Shown: one piece after another, positions 17,147 to 25,241 of the stretch | Layout of the letters: each line of letters begins with the position of its first letter | Numbering within the stretch: position 1 is the stretch's first letter | Source of the DNA: Polaromonas sp. AET17H-212 | GTDB lineage: Bacteria > Pseudomonadota > Gammaproteobacteria > Burkholderiales > Burkholderiaceae_C | NCBI RefSeq assembly: GCF_002379085.1 | Contig: NZ_NBZW01000027.1 | Span: 1-62,772 of the forward strand | Direction: 5' to 3' | DNA: 62,772 nt | Position numbers and translations under genes: made by a program | Notes under the pieces: generated by a model | What the model saw: the letters and a program-made list of their open reading frames with translations, nothing else | Databases searched by the model: none | What the model was told of the DNA's origin: nothing

Positions 17147-18394
17147 TCAACGACCGAGGATGGTGATCGCGGCCACTGCTTCCTCCAGGCCGAACAGCCC
17201 GCCACCGTTCTCGGCGATGGCGAGTCGTGCGCGCTGAACCTGGCGGGCTCCCGCTTCTCCACGCAGTTGCGTGACCAGTTCGTGCAACTGGCCCAGTCCG
17301 GTGGCGCCGATCGGGTGCCCTTTGGATTCCAGTCCGCCCGAGGTATTGATGGGAATACGGCCGCCAATGCTCGTACCGCCACTTTCTGCAAGTCGCCCAC
17401 CTTCGCCGAAATTGCAGAAACCAAGGTTCTCGCTCTGCACGATTTCGCCGATGGCGGTGGCATCGTGCACCTCGGCCAGCGAGATGTCCTGCGGGCCGAT
17501 GCCGGCGAGTTCGTAGGCGCGTCTGGACGCCTTGACGGTGATGTGCTGGGCCACGTCTTCCGGTCGGCGGTTGGTGCCGGTGGTCACCACCGAGGCGAGC
17601 ACTTTGATGGCGCGCCGACGGTCGGTCAGACGGGCCAGCGCCGCCTCCGAGCAGACAATGGCTGCGGCTGCGCCATCGCTGATGGGCGCGCACATGGGTA
17701 GCGTCAGAGGATAGGTGATCGGTGGCGCGGCCAGTACCTCTTCGATGGTGTAGGCATTGCGGTATTGCGCCAGCGGGTTGTGCACCGAATGGCCGTGGTT
17801 CTTGGCCGAAACGGCGGCAATTTGTCGCTGCGTGGTGCCGAACTCGCGCATGTGAAAGCGACCAAAGGCGGCGTAGATGTCCATGAACAGGCTGTAGGGC
17901 GCTTTCGACGTGGAGCCATCGGGCGGCTCGATACCGTGCCCCATTTGCAGCAGTCTACGCTTGTTCTCCTCGACCATGGCCACGTCCCAGGCACCATCGA
18001 AGACGCTGAACATTTTGGCTTTGTCGGCGCAAAACATTTTCTCGGCACCAATGGCCAGCGCGATCTCGCCTGCCCCCGAGCGCACGTACTGCACCGCCAA
18101 GTTGAAGGCCGAGCTGGCACTGGCGCAGGCGTTTTCGATGTTGAAGATCGGGATGAATTCGAAGCCCATCGTGCGCAACGCAATCTGGCCGCGGATCATG
18201 GTCTGGCCTTCGAGCGCGCCCTGGGTGGCGTTGGAGAAATACGCCGACTGGATGTCGCTGACGGACAGTCCGGCATCGGCCAGGGCGGCGTTCACGGCAG
18301 CGGCGGTCAGTTGCTTGATATCGCGGTCAAGAAACTTGCCGGTCGGCGTCATGCCGACGCCGGCAATGTAAACGGCGGCTTGCGGGCTGGTCAT
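17147..18394 (-). CDS. Thiolase-family acyltransferase (SCP-x/lipid-transfer type)
   Basis: A 415-residue thiolase-fold protein. The nucleophilic cysteine is present (NIENACASASSAFN, about Cys91), with the HPIGATG histidine loop and a C-terminal ENGGG. It belongs to the acetyl-CoA acetyltransferase/lipid-transfer protein branch rather than FadA. The start at 18394 (MTSPQAAVY) matches family N-termini; the upstream open frame extension does not. It lies between the SDR and crotonase genes and is the probable thiolytic enzyme of the leftward operon. Confidence 0.85.
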   Translation of the reverse strand: MTSPQAAVYIAGVGMTPTGKFLDRDIKQLTAAAVNAALADAGLSVSDIQSAYFSNATQGALEGQTMIRGQIALRTMGFEFIPIFNIENACASASSAFNLAVQYVRSGAGEIALAIGAEKMFCADKAKMFSVFDGAWDVAMVEENKRRLLQMGHGIEPPDGSTSKAPYSLFMDIYAAFGRFHMREFGTTQRQIAAVSAKNHGHSVHNPLAQYRNAYTIEEVLAAPPITYPLTLPMCAPISDGAAAAIVCSEAALARLTDRRRAIKVLASVVTTGTNRRPEDVAQHITVKASRRAYELAGIGPQDISLAEVHDATAIGEIVQSENLGFCNFGEGGRLAESGGTSIGGRIPINTSGGLESKGHPIGATGLGQLHELVTQLRGEAGARQVQRARLAIAENGGGLFGLEEAVAAITILGR

Positions 18395-18428
18395 GGTAAT
18401 GCGTCCATTCAGAAGGAGTGGGGTGAAA

Positions 18429-19235
18429 TCAGTAGCCCTTGAAATCGGGCGTACGCTTGCCGACGAAAGCCGCGAGGCCCTCTTGTATGTCGTGCGAATG
18501 GCGGTGCGCGTCGAGCACCAGCCGCTCCAGCCGCAGTGCCGAAGCCTGTGGCTGCTCAAGACCGTCCGCCACGGCCTGTTTCATGCGGCGCAGCACCAGC
18601 GGGCTCTTGCTGGCGATGCGCAAGGCGAGTTTTTCGACCTCGGACACCAGCTCGGCATCGGGCACCACGCGGTTCACCAGGCCCAGCGGAACCAGTTCGC
18701 GTGCGGGCAGGGTGTCGCCGGTGAACAGCAGGTATTTGGCGGCGGTGGCACCGATGCGCCGTGGCAGGATCGCCGCGCCGCCAGCGCCCGGAAACACGCC
18801 GAAATTGGCATGCGCGTCGCCGATGCGGGCGCTGTCGGCGGCGATGATCAGGTCGCAGGCCATGGCCAGCTCCAGCCCGCCGGCCATCGTCAGTCCGTTC
18901 AGCGCCGCAATGGTGGGCTTGGGACACGCGCGCAGACTATCCATCATGCCGCCGACGAGATCGAGAAACTCGCCCATCGGGTCGCTTGGGCCGGGTTCGC
19001 CAGTGCTGCTCTCGAACACGCCCTTGAGGTCGGCGCCGGCACAGAAGGCGCGGCCAGCGCCGGTCAGCACGATGACCCGGATGGCCGGGTCACGCTCGCA
19101 ACGCTCGGTCGCATCGCGCAATTCGGCGCACATCGTCTCCGACAGGGCATTCATCGCATCGGGCCGGTTCAGCGTGATCCACGCCACGGCGCCGCGCTGA
19201 TCGAAGTGAATGGCTGAGAAGGGCTGCATCGTCAT
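18429..19235 (-). CDS. Enoyl-CoA hydratase/isomerase family protein
   Basis: A 268-residue crotonase-fold protein with oxyanion-hole segments AGRAFCAGADLKG and NGLTMAGGLELAMACD. The glutamate equivalent to rat crotonase Glu144 is present (GGLELAM). The position of Glu164 is alanine (GDAHANFGVFPGAGG), so a standard two-glutamate hydratase mechanism is not assured. Hydration or isomerisation of a branched enoyl-CoA is the likely role. It lies 12 bases after the upstream dehydrogenase stop. Confidence 0.8.
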   Translation of the reverse strand: MTMQPFSAIHFDQRGAVAWITLNRPDAMNALSETMCAELRDATERCERDPAIRVIVLTGAGRAFCAGADLKGVFESSTGEPGPSDPMGEFLDLVGGMMDSLRACPKPTIAALNGLTMAGGLELAMACDLIIAADSARIGDAHANFGVFPGAGGAAILPRRIGATAAKYLLFTGDTLPARELVPLGLVNRVVPDAELVSEVEKLALRIASKSPLVLRRMKQAVADGLEQPQASALRLERLVLDAHRHSHDIQEGLAAFVGKRTPDFKGY

Positions 19236-19247
19236 GTATCCCGGGCA

Positions 19248-20462
19248 TCAGCCGCGCAGCAACTCTTCGGCGATGATCATCTTGCGCACCTCCGACGTAC
19301 CCGCGCCGATCTCCAGGATCTTGATGCAGCGGAACAGGCGGTTGATCTCGGACTCCCAGATGTAGCCGCTGCCACCGTGCACTTGCACCGCCTTGTTGAG
19401 CACGCGGTTGCAGGCCTCGCCCGCATACAGGATGGAGGCGGCGGTCAGCTTGTGGGCATCGCCGCGGCCACCGCCGCCTATTTCCAGGTCATTGACCTCG
19501 GCCAGCGTGCGCCAGACCAGGGTCTTCATGGCCTCGATCTCGGTGTACATCTCGGCCAGCATGGCCTGCACCATCTGGAAGCTGCCAATCGGCTTGCCGA
19601 ACTGCACGCGCGTCCTGGCGTACTCGACGCTCAATTCGAGCGCACGTTCGCAGATGCCCACGCACAAGCCGGCCACCAGGGCGCGTTCCAGATCAAGCCC
19701 GCTCATGACGATCTTGACGCCTTCGTTTTCCTTGCCCACCAGGTTGGCCACCGGCACGCGGCAGTCGTCGAACACCAGCTCGCCGGTCTGGCTGCCGCGA
19801 AAGCCCATCTTGATCAGTTTTTGGGCCACTTTGAAGCCGGGAAAATCCTTCTCGACGATGAAGGCCGAGATGCCCTTGGCACCCAACTCCGGCGCGGTCT
19901 TGGCGTAAACCAGCAGCACGTCGGCGACCGGGCCGTTGGTGATGTAGATCTTGGTGCCGTTGAGGATGTAGTGGTCGCCCTCGCGGCGCGCGCTGGTGCG
20001 CATGGCGCCCAGGGCGTCGGAGCCGGCGCCGGGTTCGGTCAGGCCGAGCGCGCCGATTTTTGTGCCGTTGCACAGGCCGGGCAGGTACTGGCGGCGCTGC
20101 GCCTCGTTGGCGTTGCGGAAGATGTTGTTGACGCACAGGTTATCGTGCGCCGCCCAGGACAAGGCGATGGCGGGGTTCCAGCGCGCAAAGGCCTGGCAGA
20201 TCAGGCCCGAGCTGAACAGGTCCATGCCCGCGCCACCATGCTCGGCAGGCACGGTGGCCCCCATGAAGCCGGCCGTGCCGATTTTTTGGAAAATATCCGG
20301 CGGCCACCATTCCTCGTCGTCCATGCGGCGCGCGAGTGGCACGAATTCCTTGCGCGCGAACTTGTCGGCGGCTTCGAGCACGGCGCGGTCGTCGGCGGAG
20401 AGAGCAAAACTGCGAGGGGCGGCCATGTTGGGATGCCAATCAGTGTTTGGGTTGTGGGTCAA
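19248..20462 (-). CDS. Isovaleryl-CoA-dehydrogenase-like acyl-CoA dehydrogenase
   Basis: A 404-residue acyl-CoA dehydrogenase. The SGLDLERALVAG segment places a glutamate where isovaleryl-CoA and long-chain dehydrogenases carry their catalytic base (human IVD Glu254). The canonical site reads LEIGAGTSEVR, with glycine as in IVD. Also present are GLTEPGAGSD and ITNGPVADVLLVYAKT. This supports a 3-methyl-branched acyl-CoA substrate. The longest frame starts with TTG at 20462; an internal ATG at 20426 (MAAPRSFAL) is an alternative, and neither has a close ribosome site. It is the first gene of the leftward operon, downstream of a strong promoter at 20523-20551. Confidence 0.8.
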   Translation of the reverse strand: MTHNPNTDWHPNMAAPRSFALSADDRAVLEAADKFARKEFVPLARRMDDEEWWPPDIFQKIGTAGFMGATVPAEHGGAGMDLFSSGLICQAFARWNPAIALSWAAHDNLCVNNIFRNANEAQRRQYLPGLCNGTKIGALGLTEPGAGSDALGAMRTSARREGDHYILNGTKIYITNGPVADVLLVYAKTAPELGAKGISAFIVEKDFPGFKVAQKLIKMGFRGSQTGELVFDDCRVPVANLVGKENEGVKIVMSGLDLERALVAGLCVGICERALELSVEYARTRVQFGKPIGSFQMVQAMLAEMYTEIEAMKTLVWRTLAEVNDLEIGGGGRGDAHKLTAASILYAGEACNRVLNKAVQVHGGSGYIWESEINRLFRCIKILEIGAGTSEVRKMIIAEELLRG

Positions 20463-20522
20463 TGAGCCACGGCGCGCACCAGAGCGAGCCTGCGCGGACG
20501 AGACCTCCTTTGGGTTGATGCG

Positions 20523-20551
20523 AATTTAATGGGGTATTGTAAAACTGTCAA
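20523..20551 (-). promoter_or_regulatory. Sigma-70 promoter of the leftward acyl-CoA/transport operon
   Basis: On the minus strand TTGACA (20551-20546) is separated by exactly 17 bases from TAAATT (20528-20523). Transcription would begin near 20516, leaving a leader of about 50-90 bases. A very strong AAAGGAGGT sequence at about 20504-20512 lies in this leader but is 40 or more bases from any start that matches the family. Confidence 0.65.
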
Positions 20552-20611
20552 GCGTTTGGTAGGATACGTCGCTGACACTCACTCGGAGTGCCAGAACGGG
20601 AGGCGGTGTAC

Positions 20612-22135
20612 ATGGGAGACGGAATCGGTGCATATTCATTGACGGTGGCCGACCTGTTACGCAAGCAGGTGGCCGTCCGTGCCGAATCGATGGCTGTCGA
20701 GGATGAACGGGGTGCGCTGAGCTACCAAGCGCTTGATCAGCGCGTGAATCGATTGGCCCATGTACTGGTTCAGCATGGCGTTGCGATGGGTGACCGTGTG
20801 GCACTGCTGTCGGAGAATCGCCGCGAATACCTCGAAACCCAGTTGGCAGCTGCCAAGCTGGGCGCCATCGTGGCCTGCCTGAACTGGCGCCTGGCCGATG
20901 CTGAAATGACGCATTGCGTGCGCCTGGTTTCGCCGCGCGTTGTGCTTGTGTCGGCGCGCCATGCGCCGATGCTCGCGCGCATCGATCATGGCGTGCCCCA
21001 AGTGATCGACATCGACGCGCGCTACGAGGAATTGTTGGCTACGGCGCCTGAGAGCGACCCGCAGATCGATGTCGATCCCGCACAGGGTCTGGTTATTCTC
21101 TACACGAGCGGCACCACCGGCGTTCCCAAGGGGGCGGTGATCAGCCACCGCGCGATGGTTGCGCGCGCGATGTGTTTTTCCGCTGAATTCGGCATTGGTG
21201 CCGACCGCAACTTTCTGGCTTGGTCGCCGCTGTTCCACATGGCAGCCACCGACTTTAGCCTCGCTACCCTGATGTTGGGTGGCAAGGTGGTGATTCACGA
21301 CGGGTTCGATGCTGACGGTCTGTGCGCGGTACTTGAGCGCGAACCGATCAGCTGGCTGGTGGCGATGCCAGGCATGATAGAGCCGCTAATCGATGGTCTG
21401 AAGCGCAACCGGCCGCGCATCCGCAGTGTTCGCATGGTCGGTGCGATGGCCGATCTGGTACCGCTGCAGCAGATCGCCGAACTCACGCGCCTGATTGGCG
21501 CTCCCTACCTTAACAGCTTCGGCGCGACGGAGACGGGCTTGGCGCCGGCTTCCGGAGTTCTGCTGGCGCAAGGCGTCGTGCCCGAAAGTCTGGCTAAGCG
21601 CGAGTCGGGTTTTTGCCGCATCCGCCTCGTCGATGCCGATGACCGCGACGTGCCTGTCGGCGTGCCTGGTGAACTGGCGATCCGTGGACCGACGCTGTTC
21701 TCGGGCTACTGGGATGCTCCCGAGGTCAATGCGATCGACTTTCGCGGCGGCTGGTTCCACATGGGCGACCTGTTCGTTCGGCAGGCTGACGGCTCGCTAA
21801 ATTTCGTCGACCGTGCGAAGTACCTGATCAAGTCGGGGGGCGAGAACATCTATCCTGCGGAGATCGAGCGCGTACTGCTCGCGCATGAGACGGTGCTCGA
21901 CGCCGCCGTGGTACGACGAAGTGACGCGCACTGGGGAGAAGTGCCCTTGGCCTTCGTCGCGCTCAAGCCCGGAGCCGCCGCAGACGCGCAGGCTCTGATG
22001 CAGTGGTGCCGCGCGCAGCTGGCCGGCTACAAGGTTCCCAAGGACATTCGGTTTGTCGATGCCGCCGCGTTCCCGCGCAGCAGCACGGGCAAGATACAGC
22101 GTCATGAGATCGAGCGCCAATGGGTAGCCACATGA
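20612..22135 (+). CDS. AMP-forming acyl-CoA synthetase
   Basis: A 507-residue ANL ligase starting MGDGIGAYSLT, chosen because GGGAGG lies ten bases upstream. The P-loop is VILYTSGTTGVPKGAVISH, the A5 motif is NSFGATETG, and the A10 lysine lies in PRSSTGKIQRHE. It is the first gene of the rightward operon, divergent from the acyl-CoA dehydrogenase operon. Activation of an intermediate acid before the SCP-x/MaoC/SDR steps encoded downstream is the likely role. Confidence 0.85.
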   Translation: MGDGIGAYSLTVADLLRKQVAVRAESMAVEDERGALSYQALDQRVNRLAHVLVQHGVAMGDRVALLSENRREYLETQLAAAKLGAIVACLNWRLADAEMTHCVRLVSPRVVLVSARHAPMLARIDHGVPQVIDIDARYEELLATAPESDPQIDVDPAQGLVILYTSGTTGVPKGAVISHRAMVARAMCFSAEFGIGADRNFLAWSPLFHMAATDFSLATLMLGGKVVIHDGFDADGLCAVLEREPISWLVAMPGMIEPLIDGLKRNRPRIRSVRMVGAMADLVPLQQIAELTRLIGAPYLNSFGATETGLAPASGVLLAQGVVPESLAKRESGFCRIRLVDADDRDVPVGVPGELAIRGPTLFSGYWDAPEVNAIDFRGGWFHMGDLFVRQADGSLNFVDRAKYLIKSGGENIYPAEIERVLLAHETVLDAAVVRRSDAHWGEVPLAFVALKPGAAADAQALMQWCRAQLAGYKVPKDIRFVDAAAFPRSSTGKIQRHEIERQWVAT

Positions 22136-22247
22136 TCGGAACAGGACAGTTGTGCCGCATTCACCCGTGACACCTATCAGGTCATGCCGCTCGCGGCGCG
22201 ACCATTCATCAGCGTCAGACGACGCTTCAACCTGAGGAGTTAGAGTT

Positions 22248-23432
22248 ATGAGTCGTAAAGTCATCGTTGCCGGTGTGGGCATGGTTCCGTTCACCAAACC
22301 GGGCGCCAGTGAGCCCTATCACGTGATGGGAGAGAAGGCCGTGCGCCAAGCCCTGGCCGATGCGCGCCTCGAGTACCCCATGATCCAGCAAGCCTATGTT
22401 GGCTATGTGTATGGCGATTCCACCTGCGGCCAGCGGGCGCTCTACCCGGTGGGCATGAGCGGCATACCAATCGTCAACGTCAACAACAACTGCTCCACCG
22501 GTTCGACGGCGCTGTTTCTGGCGCGCCAGGCGGTCGAAAGCGGTGCCGCCGAGTGCGTGCTGGCCCTGGGCTTCGAGCAGATGGCCGCCGGTGCCATCAA
22601 GGCCCAGTTCGAGGACAGGCCGACGCCCTTCGAGGAATTCGACCGGGCCGCCGCCGACATCGTCGGTCACCCGGAAATCCCGCTGGCCATCCGCTACTTC
22701 GGCGGTGCCGGCAAGGCGCACATGGACAAGTACGGCACCAAACTGGAGACCTTTGCTAGCATTCGCGCCAAGGCCAGCCGCCATGCGGTGAACAACCCGC
22801 TGGCGCTGTTCCGCAAGGAGGTCTCGGTTGATGACGTGATGAACGCACCCGTGCTGTGGGAGGGTGTGATGACCCGCCTGATGGCTTGTCCGCCGACCTG
22901 CGGCGCCGCTGCTGCGGTGATCTGCTCCGAAGCCTTCGCCAAAAAGCACGGGCTCGATACGCGCGTTTCGATTGCTGCCCAGGCGATGACGACCGATTTC
23001 CCCAGCACTTTCGAATCCAAAGACATGATGCGCGTGGTCGGCTTCGACATGGCGCGCGAGGCGGCGCAGCAGGTGTACAAGCAGGCCGGTATCGGTCCGC
23101 AGGACGTGAACGTGGTCGAGCTGCACGATTGCTTCGCGCAGAACGAACTGATCACCTACGAGGCGCTGGGCCTGTGTCCGGAGGGCGGTGCCGAGAAGTT
23201 CGTGCTGGACGGTGACAACACCTACGGCGGCAAGGTCGTGACCAATCCGTCTGGCGGCCTCCTGTCTAAGGGCCATCCGCTGGGTGCCACCGGCCTGGCG
23301 CAATGTTACGAGCTGACCCATCAACTGCGCGGCACGGCGGACAAACGCCAGGTCAAGGGCGCCCGTGTGGCCTTGCAGCACAACCTCGGGCTGGGCGGCG
23401 CTTGCGTCGTCACGCTTTACCAGGCCGCATGA
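22248..23432 (+). CDS. SCP-x-type thiolase for branched 3-oxoacyl-CoA
   Basis: A 394-residue thiolase with the sterol-carrier-protein-x pattern: NNNCSTGSTALFLARQ (nucleophile about Cys82), LHDCFAQNE, and GHPLGATGLAQCYEL. A GAGGAG ribosome site precedes the ATG. SCP-x thiolases cleave 2-methyl-3-oxoacyl-CoA in bile-acid and branched fatty-acid breakdown. With the racemase at 7178, the MaoC pair and the SDR that follow, it forms a set equivalent to peroxisomal branched-chain beta-oxidation. No SCP2 lipid-binding domain is fused. Confidence 0.9.
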   Translation: MSRKVIVAGVGMVPFTKPGASEPYHVMGEKAVRQALADARLEYPMIQQAYVGYVYGDSTCGQRALYPVGMSGIPIVNVNNNCSTGSTALFLARQAVESGAAECVLALGFEQMAAGAIKAQFEDRPTPFEEFDRAAADIVGHPEIPLAIRYFGGAGKAHMDKYGTKLETFASIRAKASRHAVNNPLALFRKEVSVDDVMNAPVLWEGVMTRLMACPPTCGAAAAVICSEAFAKKHGLDTRVSIAAQAMTTDFPSTFESKDMMRVVGFDMAREAAQQVYKQAGIGPQDVNVVELHDCFAQNELITYEALGLCPEGGAEKFVLDGDNTYGGKVVTNPSGGLLSKGHPLGATGLAQCYELTHQLRGTADKRQVKGARVALQHNLGLGGACVVTLYQAA

Positions 23433-23465
23433 GCACAGGCGCAGAAAACCAGGAGCTGGAGTCCC

Positions 23466-23909
23466 ATGATTGACAAGAAATTCATCGGTTACGAGGTGCC
23501 GCCTACGCTGTGGGATGTGGAGAAGGGGCGCATCCGCTTTTTCGCCGAGGTGATCGGTGCCACCGATCCGATCCACCTCGACGCGACCGCCGCCAAGGCC
23601 GCTGGCTACCGCAACGTCGTGGCGCCGCCGACCTTCATCTTTGGCGCCGAGAGCGATTCGGGGGTGTTGATGAAGTTGCTCGACACGCTCAAGATCGACC
23701 TGCGCAAGGTCTTGCACGGCGAGCAGCGTTTCGACTACCACGCTCCGGTGTGCGCTGGCGACACGCTGCGCTTTCAGACCCGGATCTCCGACATTTACGA
23801 CAAGAAGGGCGGCGCGCTCGAGTTTGTCGTCAACGACACGAAGGTCACCAATCAGCTCGGCGAGCATGTCTCCGACCTGCACTCGGTGATCGTCGTGCGC
23901 CACGCCTGA
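23466..23909 (+). CDS. MaoC-like hydratase, N-terminal-type (FAS1-like dehydratase) subunit
   Basis: A 147-residue single hot-dog protein of the MaoC N-terminal/FAS1-like dehydratase family (IRFFAEVIGATDPIHLD; VAPPTFIFGAES). Such subunits pair with a second hot-dog protein that carries the catalytic Asp-His dyad to form an R-specific enoyl-CoA hydratase, as ChsH1/ChsH2 do in steroid side-chain breakdown. The catalytic partner is encoded ten bases downstream. Confidence 0.85.
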   Translation: MIDKKFIGYEVPPTLWDVEKGRIRFFAEVIGATDPIHLDATAAKAAGYRNVVAPPTFIFGAESDSGVLMKLLDTLKIDLRKVLHGEQRFDYHAPVCAGDTLRFQTRISDIYDKKGGALEFVVNDTKVTNQLGEHVSDLHSVIVVRHA

Positions 23910-23919
23910 AGGAATATTC

Positions 23920-24336
23920 ATGAACGTTCAAGTAAAAATCATTGATGTCGGTGACGACATGCCCGTGCTGGAACTGCCGCCGATCAGCCGCACCACCCTG
24001 GCCCTGTTCGCCGGTGCGTCGGGCGACCACAACCCGATCCACATCGACATCGACTTCGCCCACGGCGCGGGGATGAAGGATGTGTTCGCGCACGGCATGT
24101 TGTCGATGGCCTACCTCGGGCGCGCGCTCACCGAATGGGTGCCGCAGCGCCAGATCCTCAGCTATGGCGTGCGCTTCGCGGCCCTGACCCATCTCGGCGA
24201 CCGCGTGCGCTGCAGTGGCAAGGTGGTTGAAAAGCTCGAGCATGCAGGCCGACCTTGCGTGCGCGTTCAAATCAGCGCGACGAAGGCGACAGGCGAAATC
24301 ACGCTGGCCGGCGAGGCTTTGGTTGCCTTGAACTGA
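23920..24336 (+). CDS. MaoC-family R-specific enoyl-CoA hydratase, catalytic subunit
   Basis: A 138-residue hot-dog protein with the hydratase-2 motif GASGDHNPIHID (catalytic Asp and His about residues 38-43) and FAHGMLSMAYLGR. It probably forms a heterodimer with the upstream MaoC-like protein and hydrates 2-enoyl-CoA to the 3R-hydroxyacyl-CoA. The bulky two-part active site of such dimers accepts branched or polycyclic chains. Confidence 0.85.
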   Translation: MNVQVKIIDVGDDMPVLELPPISRTTLALFAGASGDHNPIHIDIDFAHGAGMKDVFAHGMLSMAYLGRALTEWVPQRQILSYGVRFAALTHLGDRVRCSGKVVEKLEHAGRPCVRVQISATKATGEITLAGEALVALN

Positions 24337-24400
24337 GACTGCCGTCTGGCGGCCCGACTTTTTATTTCTTTCCTTTTAATCACAAGCAAGGACACACATC

Positions 24401-25228
24401 ATGAAAAAACTCGAAGGCAAAGTGGCCATCGTTTCAGGTTCGGGCCGCGGCATTGGCCGCGCGATCGCCATGAAGCTGGCCAGCGAAGGCGCCAAAGTGG
24501 TCGTCAACGACCTCGACGCAGCCCCGGCAGAGCAGACCGTGGCCGACATCAAGAAGGCCGGCGGCATTGCCGTGGCCTGCGTGGGCAGCGTCACCGCCGA
24601 CGGTTTCGCTGATCGCTTCGTCAAGACCGCGATTGACAGCTTCGGCGGCCTGGACATCATCATCAACAACGCCGGCTACACCTGGGACAACGTGGTTCAG
24701 AAGATGACCGACGAGCAGTGGAACGCCATTATTGATGTGCATCTGACCGCGCCGTTCAAGATTTTGCGCGCCGCCGCGGAGTTCATCCGCGTCACCTCGC
24801 GCAAGGAAGCCGAAGCCGGGCAGGAGGTGTTCCGCAAGGTGGTCAACATCTCATCCATCGCCGGCACCGGCGGTAACGCGGGCCAGGCCAATTACTCGGC
24901 GGGCAAGGCCGGCATCATCGGCCTGACCAAGGCGCTGTCCAAGGAGTGGGGGCGCTACAAGGTCAACGTCAACGCCGTCGCTTTTGGCATGATCAAGACG
25001 CGGCTGACCGAAGCTTCGGCCGGCGGCAACGCATCGATTGATGTCGAAGGCCGCAAGATCAAGGTCGGCGTCAACCCCGATCTGCTGGAAATGATGGAGC
25101 GCACCATTCCGCTGGGTCGCGGTGGCACGCCCGAGGAGGCGGCCGGATCGGTCTACCTGCTGTGCATTCCCGAATCGAACTACGTCAGCGGCCAGACGCT
25201 GATCTGCGGCGGCGGCATCTCGATCTAA
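24401..25228 (+). CDS. SDR-family 3-hydroxyacyl-CoA dehydrogenase (MFE-2-like)
   Basis: A 275-residue short-chain dehydrogenase with SGSGRGIGRA (NAD site), NNAGYTWD, NISSIAGTGGNAGQANYSAGKAG (Ser, Tyr, Lys) and a long specificity insert at about 205-235. It follows the R-hydratase pair, so oxidation of the 3R-hydroxyacyl-CoA to the 3-oxo form for the SCP-x thiolase is the natural assignment. A FabG-like activity is the alternative. Confidence 0.85.
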   Translation: MKKLEGKVAIVSGSGRGIGRAIAMKLASEGAKVVVNDLDAAPAEQTVADIKKAGGIAVACVGSVTADGFADRFVKTAIDSFGGLDIIINNAGYTWDNVVQKMTDEQWNAIIDVHLTAPFKILRAAAEFIRVTSRKEAEAGQEVFRKVVNISSIAGTGGNAGQANYSAGKAGIIGLTKALSKEWGRYKVNVNAVAFGMIKTRLTEASAGGNASIDVEGRKIKVGVNPDLLEMMERTIPLGRGGTPEEAAGSVYLLCIPESNYVSGQTLICGGGISI

Positions 25229-25241
25229 AGCGCAAGCTTCG

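Noticed and set aside
17137..17463. Long N-terminal extension of the SDR at 16369-17136
   Set aside because: It lies wholly inside the thiolase gene, and a normal SDR start with a ribosome site is present at 17136.
22227..23921. 564-codon open frame antisense to the SCP-x thiolase and MaoC genes
   Set aside because: It mirrors high-GC codon bias of the genes on the other strand, shows no family motifs and spans two real genes.
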